Origin: Plotosus lineatus
Taxonomy: Eukaryota; Chordata; Actinopteri; Siluriformes; Plotosidae
NCBI GenBank assembly: GCA_024760905.1
Contig: CM045751.1
Span: 9,986,001 to 10,050,000 of the forward strand
Length of the DNA: 64,000 bases
Direction: 5' to 3'
Shown here: positions 48,376 through 59,800 of the stretch, in pieces
Position numbering within the stretch: position 1 is the stretch's first letter
Layout of the letters: each line of letters starts with the position of its first letter
The notes under the pieces: generated by a model
Database searches by the model: none
Seen by the model: only the letters and a program-made list of their open reading frames with translations
Told to the model about the DNA's origin: nothing
Position numbers and translations under genes: made by a program

Positions 48376-48831
48376 GCGCACCGTGGCGGCCTGGTGGTAT
48401 AGGGCGCTGGCTCCCTGATCCTAAAGTTGGGAGTTGGAGTCCCACTCTCCACAGAGTTGTCACCGTCACCCAATCATGTGCAGCTAACTGGGTTATCAAA
48501 GGCCGGCCATGTCTCTCACTTTTTATGGTGCGAAGCATGTAAAAGAACCATTGCCGACTTTCGTAAAAGAGTAGCTGCAAAGCCGTCAGCGTGTCAGGGC
48601 TGTGTTAGGAAGGGTATTTGACGTAAAAACCCGTGCAAATCATTCGCTGTGGCGACCCCTGATAAAAATGGAAAAAGCAGAAAGGAAATCTCTCTCACTT
48701 TCATATAGCATTGACCATTAACAAAATCTCCAAACAAAGTAGTACTGTATAGATAACAGGGAAAGGTCACTCCGGGTAAAATCACAGTTGTAGTATGACA
48801 TCCATCACTTCGGTAAAGTCAATATCACAGT

Positions 48832-49200
48832 CTGTCTGTCTGTCTTCCTTTCGGCTTTTTCCCTTTTTTTACTCGGGAGTCGCCACAGCGAATCATCTGA
48901 TTCGCACGTTTGATTTGGCAGAGGTTTTTTTTTTTTTTACGTCGGATGCCCTTCCTGTCACAACCCTTTTTAGCAAGGGACAGAAACACGCTGACGACTT
49001 TGCAGCTACTCTTTACGAAAGTCAGCAATGGTTCTTTTACATGAACCTCTCACCATAGACAGTGACAGACATGGCCCGCCTTTGATAACCCAGTTCGCTG
49101 CACACTTTGGGCAGTGACAACCTTGTGGAGAGTGGGACTTGAACCCCCAACCTGTGGATCAGCGATCCAGCACCCTATACCACTAGACCACCACTGCCCC
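48832..49200 (-). mobile_element. SINE-I, tail A, 17-bp duplication with one change
   Basis: Flanked by aaagtcaatatcacagt at 48815-48831 and aaagtcaatatcagagt at 49201-49217. On its own strand it ends in gccgaaaggaag plus (acag)n. Very similar to the copy at 20596, differing mainly by a T-run expansion (48925-48938) and changes near the head. Confidence 0.92.
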
Positions 49201-49217
49201 AAAGTCAATATCAGAGT

Positions 49218-52200
49218 AATTAATAAAAAAAAAATCAATTAAAATAATTTAAAAATTATTCAAAAAATCTTTGGAATTATTGCTAATACTGTATTGTCTT
49301 TGTTGAAGACTGTAAATTTTACATCATATGTGACATGAGACATTTTCTATAAAAGCAATGAGACGAATTGTATTTATAGGCTTTTTTTTTTTTTAGTTTA
49401 AAAAATTTACTCTCTTATAGTAAACTTACAAATTGATCGTCGTCTAAAAAATACTTTATGTGCCAAAATGTATTCAATCCTTAAAAAGCGCCTTATAATG
49501 AATGGCCCCATCTCCATAATCAAATCGCTATTTTTCGAAATTGGCATTACCTGGTTCTCTGTCACAAAGCTTCAACGTTCTAAAGATATAATTAATAAGT
49601 ACAATTTGTGGAATTTTACACATGCTCTGTGATCGCAGGACAGAACTCAGATTTGATTTATAAATACACATGTACAGTATTAGCATTCTCTAATGTACAG
49701 GCTTGGGGGTAAATGGCCCCTTTGGCAAAACAAAGATCCCTTTGAAGAGGCCTTTCAATCCTAATCTCATATCCAAGTATTTAGACCAGGAGAGGTATTG
49801 TGTGTAATCGGGTTTTAAAGGAACGATGATGCTGGGTGTTGGGGGGTGGCTTGGAGCGTGTACTGTATACTACAAAATATACACTCCATGGACAAAATTA
49901 TGCATGCATACCAAGATACATTCCTTAATATGTCAGAGGATATAATACATCTAATATTGGATATGTATGAACTTCATGAGTGCAATTTCTGGCCCTTGAA
50001 CCACTGGATATTTGCAGTGTCGAATAATGGCCGTAAGATAATGCTGCCTCTATGTGTGCTAATTGATACAGTTCTGGAGAGACAGCGGGTAACCTTTTCT
50101 CCTCGCTCCTATCATACAGTATGCCATTGTTAAGCAGCATAGATGTCCTCAGCACTGAATAGAGACTTCCTTGATGGTTCCTGTGACATCAAACTGCTTC
50201 CTCATAATCATTCACTATTTCCCCATTGCCATACTCTTTGGAAGGTGAAGATCTGGAGTCAGTTATGGATTACAAAATGTCAGCAAATGTCAGAGAAAGA
50301 AAGTCAAAAGCAGAACTCTTACTGATGAAAGCTGAGAATAAAACCTCACAAAAAAAAAAAAAAAAAAGAAAAAGATATTCATATCAATTTGTCCCTGTTA
50401 AACATGAAGTGGGGTTCATTCGCCTTCATTTGGCACCACATTTATCTTCACCGCCATTAGTGGAATAAAAGGTGTCCATAGGGGGAGAATGATGGTCTTT
50501 GGAAAGGATTGATATCCCCACAATAAAGCACTGAAGGCAAAGGGTTTCAAAGAGTCCACTCCGGATTCATCATAAAGGGATGTGGGATGAAAGTTCGCTT
50601 GCATTTGTTTAGTTCATGGAGAGAGATTGAAAAAAAAAAAAAAAAAAGATTGGAATAACAATAACAGGTGGTAAATGAGATGACAATAAAGATTACATCT
50701 CTGTGATTAATCATTGCCTGGTGGTTTAAAAGACATCGATTCAATAAAAGATATCAGAACAATAGTGCCAACTGCGATTCAAATTGTAGATTTATATTAA
50801 ACGCATTGTTGTCATTTGTTGTCTCAGTCCTATCGAAAGCAATCATTCACATCAAAGTATATAGTGGATGCCTAAGAATAAATTTTGATTGACGTATTTT
50901 TGACCATACTATACATTTTCTTTAAGGGTGTATTTACAGTTTATGGGACATTAATTAAAGGAGTCTCCAGTGTCAGTGATACTTTCAGTACATTTCCTTC
51001 CGCTGTAAATAGCTTATATTTTACAAGTTGGTAATGTTGACATGTTGATCAAACCAACTGGCAGTAAAGTCCTTTTTCTTATGAAGCACAATAGATTTTC
51101 CTGAAAACCTTATCAACTAAATCCCGAGGGCCATATTCGTGGCACTGAAGTTATCCTTGAAGAAAAACATTAGTAAATAAATAATGTCATTGCACTATTT
51201 ATATGCATGCAGGATTGCGAATAAACCAACTTGGTTTGTAGGGACATGGGCTGGAGCCAACAGTCCATGTCTATGCCTACATTCTTATAGTTAAATTCTA
51301 GTCTGTCTTTCACGAGATGTCCCAAGGAATGTCACTATACGTGAGGTCCCTGGTTGTTATCCCAAGTGCCGAAAGCTGTATACAAAAGTGTTCCAGCCAA
51401 AGTTGTTGGCCAAAATACGGAGGAGGCGTCATTAATCTTTGATACCTGTTACACAGTGCGTTACCACTCCCTCTGTACTTACTGCTGAATTATAGAGGCA
51501 TGATTTATCACACCATTCAACGGGGTTGGGGGGGGGGGGGCATTTCCAGGGCACAGGATTTATGATTTCGGAGACATTGTGGCTCAGACATTATTCAATA
51601 GAGGGCACCGAGGTGCTGGATCCCCACTGATTGTTTTATGCAATGCAGCTCCACTCTGGTGGCCTTCCTTTGGTAGATTACCTGATGGCTATCCTCCAAA
51701 TAACCATGACTGAAACGTGACTCAGTAAGATCCCACATTGTATATATCGTCTTCAATATGCATTTTAAATAGAAATAATCATTATGCTGCAAATTATGGC
51801 CAAAATACATGTATGTGTATCAACCACAGTTATATGAGACATCCTGTTTTACTTATAAGATGGAATTGGCCTGGCTAATGCTTCTGAACTGTGGAAATGG
51901 GTTTAGTGTGACCAGCATGAGCTTAATGAGAAGCAGGACAGAGCAGAGATGGAGATGGTAGGCAGGGATCAAAGATGCCTGCAGGTACAGCATATGGAGG
52001 ATTTCTCCAGGTGATTGACAAGTTCTCATTAGGTCATTGATAGTTCTGCATTGTGCACTAATGCTCGTTTAGCAACCTTGACTTGTACAGCTGTACACTT
52101 GCAATCTTTATTAACCCACATTCATTCTCTCACATATTAATTTGTTACACCGGCAATCTTCGAAGGACTATGAAGCTGTGCTCTGGCTGGTATCCCGGCT

Positions 52201-52432
52201 GGTGATACTCTCCAGTGCGCAGAGCCTGGGTAGGGAGGAAGTATGGAAAACAGGCTGTTACACAAGCAGCAAGTCCCCCCTCTTGATGCCACCGGAAGGA
52301 TCCAATGGAAGGGCAGAAGTCGATACAACTGGGTTCCGGTGCCACTGCAGGAGTTGCCTTGCCAGAACATTACTGTGAAGGAACTGCTTCAGTGGACTCC
52401 GACTCCCGTTTTATATATATAGATATATATAG
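49218..52432. other. Repeat-poor stretch
   Basis: About 3.2 kb without recognised mobile elements apart from short A/T runs (50348-50366, 50630-50647) and a G run (51528-51540). The overlapping frames at 52137-52378 on both strands lack recognisable protein features. Confidence 0.4.
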
Positions 52433-52433
52433 A

Positions 52434-52771
52434 GGGGCAGTGGTGGTCTAGTGGTATAAGGCACCGGATCGCTGATCCAAAGGTTGGGGGTTCGAGTCCC
52501 ACTCTCCACAAGGTTGTCACTGTCCCCCCCAGTGGAGCTAACTGGGTTATCAAAGGCGGGCCATGTCTCTCACTGTCTATGGTGTGAGGCATGTAAAAGA
52601 ACCATTGCTGACTTTCGACAAGAGTAGGCTGCAAAGCCGTCAGAGTGTTTCCACCCTGCGATGGCCTGGCGAGCTGTCCAGGGTGTACTCTGCCCTCGCC
52701 CTGAGTGGGCTGGAATGGGCACCAGCCTCCCCGCGACCCTAATTAGGATGAAGTGGTTACAGAAAATGAAA

Positions 52772-52775
<4 letters not shown>
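52434..52775 (+). mobile_element. SINE-I, tail B
   Basis: Head ggggcagtggtggtctagtg, B box gggttcgagtcccactctcc, core, tail B ending aattaggatgaagtggttac. (TA)n on both sides. Confidence 0.85.
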
Positions 52776-52805
<30 letters not shown>

Positions 52806-52807
<2 letters not shown>

Positions 52808-53054
52808 CTTTCGGCTTTTTCCCCTTTTCTCGGGAGTCGCCACAGCGAATCATCTGATTCGCACATTTGATTTGGCATAGGTTTTTACATCGAATGCCTT
52901 TCCTGACACAATCCTTTAGCAAGGGCAGAAACACGCGGATGGCTATGCAGCTACTCTTTACGAAAGTCAGCAATGGTTCTTTTACATGAACCTCTCAGCA
53001 TAGCTAGTGAGAGACATGGCTGGCCTTTGATAACCCAGTTCGCTGCACTGGGGG
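52806..53054 (-). mobile_element. SINE-I, tail A, head missing, minus strand
   Basis: The complement of gccgaaagaaa and tail A leads into the core and stops at cgctgcactggggg, without the tRNA-like head. It is tail-to-tail with the copy at 52434 across a (TA)n run. Confidence 0.82.
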
Positions 53055-54511
53055 ATATATTATACGCTAATGTGTATACGTAATAAATCATACATGTGTA
53101 ATTTTTTGGTAAAACAGGACTGTGGAGACAAAATTGTTTGCATATACTTTTAACTATTATCTTGAAAATTATATACATTTAGTAGTTATTATTAGAAAAT
53201 GTTCTCACTGGCTGACCAAAAAAGCGATAATGCTTTGTCAACCAGATATTTCTTTCGTGACTATAAACCAAGTCTATACTGAAACTTCAGCAACTTTCTT
53301 CAAAGAATTGTTGTTTTTTTTTTTTTGTCATTCTTTAAAAATATTTCTTTTATGTGAGGAATGTTTGGGAAAAGTAAAGACAGAAATTATCATTTGACAC
53401 CCACTGAGGTGTCTACAGTAACCTATGTGTTGTGTCCCTATGAGCCCCTATGAATAATTTCATTGACTTAGAAATTGCAGTGTGAACAATGGGCCTGAAT
53501 TGGGACTGAAAGGCATAAGATGGAACTGTGAGTTGGAGGAAATGGGTACTAAGCACTGAACAGCAATTAGACCGGCACCCTCTTTGAAACCCTGAGAACA
53601 AGGACCATCTTTTGTCCTTTTGTTTCCTAATCTTCTGCTCTCTCCAGGTCTGATGACTGCTGCCTGCCCTTAGGTATCTAGAGAGAGGTATTTATTATGT
53701 CCTCACCCTCATAGTTAAGTACAAACATGCTTGCCCTCAAATGTACTTCTAATAGAGTGTGTATCTGAGCCTCTGCCTTAGGCTTACCTGGCGTTAATGC
53801 TGGGCGCTCCATACCTCGCCTTTCTGTTGTAACCTTCAATGATTTTTATTGCTTTCCAGAAAAAATTGTAATAAATGATAGAAAGTTGACCAGTAGCAAT
53901 GTCTATCATGGAACTGAAATTTTTTTTCTTTTTTTTTTTTAATTGTTTTAAACCTTATAATTACAGTGTATTAAGAATTTTACACTGTAACATAAATCAG
54001 TGATTAAAAAGAAAGTAAACGCAGACGCTAGCATTAAAATGATTAGTATTAATAATGGAATAAATATGGTACTAAACTGAAACAATGATCTCAACTTTTC
54101 TTCATAAGAAATGGAAAACTTCTGTCAGTGTTGTGTTAACATTTATTTTTATAAGCAATATAAATTAATCTTTAAATAACATTTAGCCATTAAATTATGT
54201 AAGCATTATATAAGCTTTTTCAATGTGTGCACTCTCTTACTGATAAAACATAAATAAATATATTTAATCTGAGAACTGTCTCTGATGAAAGGAGCATGTG
54301 GAGGGCCTTTAAACTTCCGAGACAGTTTACCGTAATGACCATAAGAGGAGTGAACGCAAAAACTCACATGGCCTGAACTCAACAAAGCTCTGTGTTGAAA
54401 AAGTTATAGCAGCTGAAACAAAACATTTAGTAGTTTGATAACTGGACTCCCCAAAATAAGAAAAGTATAATGAAGGTTGATTAATAATGTGAGTAATTGT
54501 AAGAAGACATA

Positions 54512-54579
<68 letters not shown>

Positions 54580-55739
54580 TGTATTTAATCTGTTTACCCA
54601 TCCATGAACATGTCCAGGTTTTTTTTTACTGATATCCAATTATAAATTATAATCATAAATTAAAATCCATGCAATAAACTATTCTTTGAGTTTATATAGA
54701 CTATTCTGGAAAACAATGTAATAAATGATCATACCTTATGGGGATCTGAATAAAACATTACCCTCCAAATGACCAGCAGTGAGGACAGAATCAGGTTAAA
54801 AGCTCATTAACTTGTTGATTGTGAGTTTTGTGCCACTATTGTTACCCTTTGTTTCGCCGACACAAATATATTAAAAAATTTATTTTTAAAGCTGTAAACT
54901 GCTTATTTGATGTGATGTCAATCTTGACATTTTACCTTTTACATAACTGCTGTATTTTAGGTGCGTTTGGATGCTTTTTTAGGCAAGGTTTTGCTTATAA
55001 TTATAAAGTGGATAAAGAATAAGGTAAGTTTTTTTTAGGCGGGTGTATATTAGGTGTTATATGGTAGTTGAAAGTGTAGCGACAGGAATGTGAGGAATTT
55101 GTAAGGGTCCAATTCATCCTGAAGCGACAGCAGTGAGGGTGTTTTAAAGTGAGAGCGCCCCTATTTGAGCAAAACTGTTAACGACGGACAAGTTTTAACT
55201 CGCTTCAATTCTTACCGACAAAATGGCACGGCAGTCTTTTTAAAGGAGACTATTTCAGAAACTTTAGAACTAGATACAGAGAGGTAGGAATCTTTTCAAG
55301 GACTTGTGAGAGGTTATGTGTGGTGCTGGTCAGGTGTGATTACCAGCACCCGAATTCTATTCTGAATGCTTTGCACGTGACAAAATGCTGTCTGGAGTTG
55401 AAAGAGGGAGTTTTTTTTCCTCATTGTTTTAGGAGATATACATACACTTCTGCCTGGCAACTGAACTTTCCCCTCATTGGCTTAGACTCACTTCTGTTTC
55501 CACCTCTTTTTCGGTGCGGGATTCTTGAGGGGTTTTTTTTTTTAATTATGATTTTTATGTTTTTCTGATTTATATTTTGCAATCAAATCAATCTAAAAAT
55601 GAGGAATGCTTTTTTTTAAAGGTTTTGCTGACTGAAAGCTCAGGCTTTAAATTAATTTGTGTGGTAAAAAAAAAAAAAGCTTTGTGTGTAAAAGTAAATG
55701 AAACTTGGCTCATATAAGTCAGTAGGCCTGAGTGTGTCG
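53055..55739. other. Distal upstream flank of ccnd1
   Basis: Mostly AT-rich and without recognised mobile elements; (TA)n at 54518-54571. No exon recognised. The last kilobase may hold upstream promoter elements. Confidence 0.4.
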
Positions 55740-56132
55740 CTTAATGAGACACGGGACGATTATACCGATTTAGTCTGTTATACCGCCCCCTACCAATTCT
55801 TTTACCAAGGCGCATGTTCACGCCACTAAACAGGCTTTTTACCCCCATCATTTAGGAAAAAGCCCCCTCGCTCCTCCCCTGTTTCCTATACACCCCCCAC
55901 CCCTAATTTTACCCCCATCGCCGTCCGCCACCCGGAGTAAAAAGACCTCCCATTCCTCGACTGGCAGCAATAGGAAGGGCAGCAAAAAAAGTAATTTAAG
56001 AATTATCTTTTCTACGCTCAAGCAGGCAGCCCGTCTCTCTCTGTCTCTCGTGCTGTACCGCCCCCTCGCTCGCTCGCTCGCTCGCTCTCTCGTGCTGTAC
56101 CCCCTTCTTTCGCTCTCTCTCTCTCGCGCGCG

Positions 56133-56167
<35 letters not shown>

Positions 56168-56237
56168 CACCCCCCCCTCCTCTCGCGCGCACACATAGGC
56201 CGCTGCTGTCTCTTTGATCTTCCCTTAACAACAGTGC

Positions 56238-56243
56238 ACGTCA
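56238..56243 (+). promoter_or_regulatory. CRE-like half-site (acgtca)
   Basis: The core acgtca in gtgcacgtcactg lies 217 bp upstream of the ccnd1 ATG. Mammalian CCND1 has a CREB/ATF-binding site of the form taacgtca just upstream of its start site. Position and core suggest correspondence, but a six-base match is weak evidence by itself. Confidence 0.4.
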
Positions 56244-56396
56244 CTGCTGCATCGCACAGAAAGGGAGTTTTGTCAGGAGAGCGCGGCGCGAGACTTGTTC
56301 AGTGGCTTGCAGGCAGCAGAGACGGCGCGAGCGGCATCAGCACAAATCTCCGTCCTTGCCGAAAAACAAGAGCTTTTTCCTTCTCTTTCCTCAACT

Positions 56397-56431
56397 TTTT
56401 TTTTTTTTTTTTTTTTTCTTCTTCTTCTTCT
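56397..56431 (+). repeat. Poly-T and (CTT)n pyrimidine tract in the ccnd1 leader
   Basis: A run of about 20 T followed by four to five CTT repeats ends about 24 nt before the start codon. It is preceded by further pyrimidine-rich sequence from 56374. It lies inside the predicted 5' UTR, so it should be transcribed as an uninterrupted pyrimidine tract. Confidence 0.85.
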
Positions 56432-56454
56432 GTGCCAAAGTCAGCGCCGAAGCC

Positions 56455-56652
56455 ATGGAGCACCAGCTGTTCTGCTGCGAGGTGGACACCATAAGAAGAG
56501 CTTACCACGACGCCAACTTGTTGAATGATCGAGTTTTACAGACAATGCTCAGAGCTGAGGAAAACTATCTCCCCTCACCCAATTATTTCAAATGCGTCCA
56601 GAAAGAAATTGTACCGAAAATGAGGAAAATCGTCGCCACATGGATGCTAGAG
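56455..56652 (+). CDS. ccnd1: ccnd1 exon 1 (coding part), residues 1-66
   Basis: The coding part begins at ATG 56455 (G at -3 and +4) and ends at the GAG codon of WMLE. It carries the LxCxE motif and the start of the cyclin box. The donor is GAG|gtttgt, which has T instead of A/G at intron position +3 and is weak, but the exon end is fixed because exon 2 resumes with GTG TGT GAA GAA (VCEE), as in other cyclin D1 proteins. Intron phase is 0. Intron 1 is 1,415 nt. Confidence 0.97.
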
Positions 56653-56861
56653 GTTTGTACAAGCCGACATTTCCTCACATTACACAACTTTTTTTTTTTT
56701 TTTTTTTTTTGTCTTAAGATAATTGTCCCTTATGCTCTTTGGACCCGACCTCCGAATGCAGGCCCATTACTAACACGGCTAAGTTCTGAATGTTTCTCTG
56801 TCACCACCTCTCTCCTTCACTATTTCATCCTTGTTATCATTACCGAATGACATGTTTTTCC

Positions 56862-56892
<31 letters not shown>

Positions 56893-59800
56893 ATCCGCTT
56901 TCCAGCAGTAATATTCCTCACACTTCATGAGCTTGATGTCGTTTCCCGTTAATCATCAGCCCTGAAAACTGTAGAATTCTTCCCACGTTGTGTGTTTCGT
57001 TTCGTTTTAAATCAAAATAAGCTGAAATGTGTTTTTCTAGATTTTATTTCCATTTAATATCAATGTACACGTATGCAATCCCGCTCGTGCCAGTATGCGC
57101 CATCTTTGCTGTCGTGTGGAGAAGTTGTTTTAATATCTTAAAAATTCGGGAAACGCCTTCACATTGACATTTCTCACATATTGTTGCTCAGTCTGAGACT
57201 TTTAAGTCCTATTTATAGGTTTGTTTAATTTCCTGGCGCTGGAGTTGATATTTATGCGTAAAAACTTTTGTTTCATTTCGCCATGCTTCATGCAAAACGT
57301 CCCTGAAGGTCGGAGCAGAAATAAGATATTTCTTTGGTTTTCGACGACAAAATGCTGATATAAATATTCGGATTATGATCCTGATCGGTTCTCGTGGATT
57401 TACATGTGCGTTGCGTGCACTTCTGTGCGCTGGAATAATTTATATTAATTTTTGAAATGTGCGTGGAGTGCGAATGCGGCATGGACCGCATCACTGCGGA
57501 CACCCTCCGAAATTCAATTCATTTCACTTGATTTTCGTTCTTAAATTCAACATATTTCAGTTTTGACCGATACAGTATTCGTGGCTGACCATTTCCATAT
57601 AGATTAATAACGTCGAAACAATTTTATTATATTTTAAAATATTTTTTGAAAAGATGACGAACTAGAAATTGCCTCCTCGAGCCTGGCGCCGGACGCCACC
57701 TTTGTGTTTTAGGAAGCAACGACCACTAGCATCCACTGCTAACCTCAACTTGTACACGATCAATGTGCAGCCTTATCAACATATCGATCGACTGGATCAA
57801 TATTTTTTGCACTGTTTATTATTTAACAATCATTTCAATGCCCCGCCCCCCCTCTCTCTCCATTAAATTGATATACTGCGTTACGTCATATTCAATTACT
57901 TCATTTTTCAATCGAGGCTAAAAGTATCAACAACTTTCTTTTTTCCCCTTAAAATAATATCCTATGGTTTCATGCTATTTTAAAGACACGTGTTTCTCAT
58001 TTTGTTTCTTTAAACCATCTGTCCTGGTTCATGCTTCAAACTTGTTCTACCATACCTCTGTTCCCAGGTGTGTGAAGAACAGAAATGTGAAGAGGAGGTT
58101 TTCCCTTTGGCCATGAACTACTTGGACAGGTTTCTGTCTGTTGAACACACTAAAAAGACGCGACTGCAGCTGCTGGGAGCTGCCTGCATGTTCTTGGCCT
58201 CCAAAATGAAGGAAACCGTGCCATTAACAGCTGAGAAGCTTTGCATATACACAGACAACTCCATCCGTCCCTGTGAACTATTGGTAATCACTTTTTCACG
58301 TCTTTATTAGGTCAATCTGTCATCCCCGGTGTTTGGGTCTTTTTGGTCATTTTGTGCAGAATGTGCTAGTGTCGACTTGGTTTGCAAGGAGGACAAGTTG
58401 TGCAGTGCATGCAAATATGAGTCGTTCTTTTATTTTGTTTGTGTTGATATATTTTTCTTTCAATCTGCTGCCAAAAGAAACTACCAAGTCTATTTAGTTT
58501 GTAATTGGTCCTAAATTGAGTAGCTTGAGTCAGGAGCAGATAGAACCATTTGAGGAAGGACACCATCTAGAGGCCACATGGCGGAATACTTTATGAACAA
58601 AGGGAAAAGGTAGTTGAAACTTCCATGCCCTTTATGTTAATTTTGTGCACTTTCATATTTTCCTTACAGCAAATGGAGCTACTTGTACTGAATAAGCTGA
58701 AGTGGGATCTCGCATCTGTGACACCCCATGACTTCATTGAACATTTCCTTACCAAACTGCCCATTCATCAGAGCGCCAAGCAGATTCTGCGCAAACATGC
58801 TCAGACATTTGTGGCTCTGTGCGCAACAGGTATGCACCTTTATACCTTCTCTTTTGACCTGTGTAGATTTGTACTGTTTTGAAGCAACATGCAGGATTAT
58901 TTGTTGTTGTGAAATAACCTGAAAGAATCCAAATAATGTGTTTAGAGGTATTAGTTGTTTGCCTTTTTTTCCCCCCAATTTGCAATCAGAAAGCACTTTT
59001 TATTGGGGTGGAAAGAACTGCCCTAATTCCTAGTCCAGAGGTATTATAAACTGACTTGAGCATCTGCGAGTGAGAGGAAGTCTGTTTCCTTTTGTGGTGA
59101 TTGCTGTGTCTGCACCATGCCTCTGCAGAGGCCCAAGAGCCTCCCAGCAGCAGCCTGCTGATGCATAATCTCTGAACATGGGAGTAAGAAGGGGGGGAAA
59201 TATTTGCTGTTTCATTGAAATACAGGAGATACAGAGCATAGTTTACAGTTATGTAGAATAAACAAGTGAAGCATACTTTTTTTTTTTTTTTTTTTTGGAT
59301 AAGTATGCAACTCCTGAACTAAAAGCTCCTTGTCTTAGTGTGTGACATGTGGAACCACCATCAGTCTCTATTGTTATGTAACGTATTACATTCATCTCAT
59401 GGTCAGTTTATAGTCTGTCTGAAATGCCCTTTAGTGTCTCAGGAAGGAATCTCTCTGCTTTCACCCTTTCATTCTTTCTTTTGACATGGTGGGTATCACT
59501 GCAGCTCGCACCCCTTTTATGTTTATGACCTCAATTTCTTTTGGGAAATGGCCTGGGATAGTTGCCAGGAAGATTGTGCTTAGGTGGGTAGTGAGCGAGG
59601 AAGGGGGCTAGCCGTGGTCATGAATAGATCTTGGTGACGGCTCCCGTGCCTTTATGTTCAATTTGTCTTAACAGTTGCCCTCTCGTCGCCGGGTTAGGAA
59701 TGGTAGACTGCTACCTATGAGAGGGGCCGTTGTGTTGCGCTGCTGCACTCTCCATGTGTGGGCAGAACCCTTAGTGAGTGAGCGAGAGAGAGAGAGAGAG

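Larger units (their letters stand above)
48079..48696 (+). mobile_element. SINE-I, tail A, 18-bp duplication, interrupted near its 5' end
   Basis: Flanked by actttcatatagcattga at 48061-48078 and 48697-48714 (perfect). The head begins gggacagtgctggcc, is interrupted by the inverted-repeat element at 48101-48375, and resumes as caccgtggcggcctggtgg with core and tail A, ending cagaaaggaaatctctctc. Confidence 0.85.
55740..56454 (+). promoter_or_regulatory. ccnd1: ccnd1 proximal promoter and 5' UTR region
   Basis: This is C- and CpG-richer than the flanking DNA. It contains two GC-box cores (ccgcccc at 55783-55789 and 56058-56064), a (CGCT)n stretch around 56066-56086, a CG/CA alternating purine-pyrimidine run at about 56126-56166, and a CRE-like half-site at 56238. 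No TATA box is evident in a usable position, in line with TATA-less cyclin D1 promoters. The transcription start cannot be placed from sequence. From about 56200 to 56454 there is no ATG, so the annotated ATG is the first in the likely leader. Confidence 0.75.

Noticed and set aside
55848..56231. Antisense open frame in the ccnd1 promoter
   Set aside because: It is rich in Arg/Glu and Val/Cys from (CT)n and (CA)n repeats; no recognised protein.
56397..56442. A 5' UTR intron acceptor (pyrimidine tract followed by ag)
   Set aside because: No matching donor identified and cyclin D1 genes are not known to me to have a leader intron; left as a question, not annotated.
56302..56454. N-terminal extension of cyclin D1 in the same open frame
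   Set aside because: It would start at GTG and encode a Phe homopolymer from the poly-T tract; the known D1 N-terminus starts at 56455.
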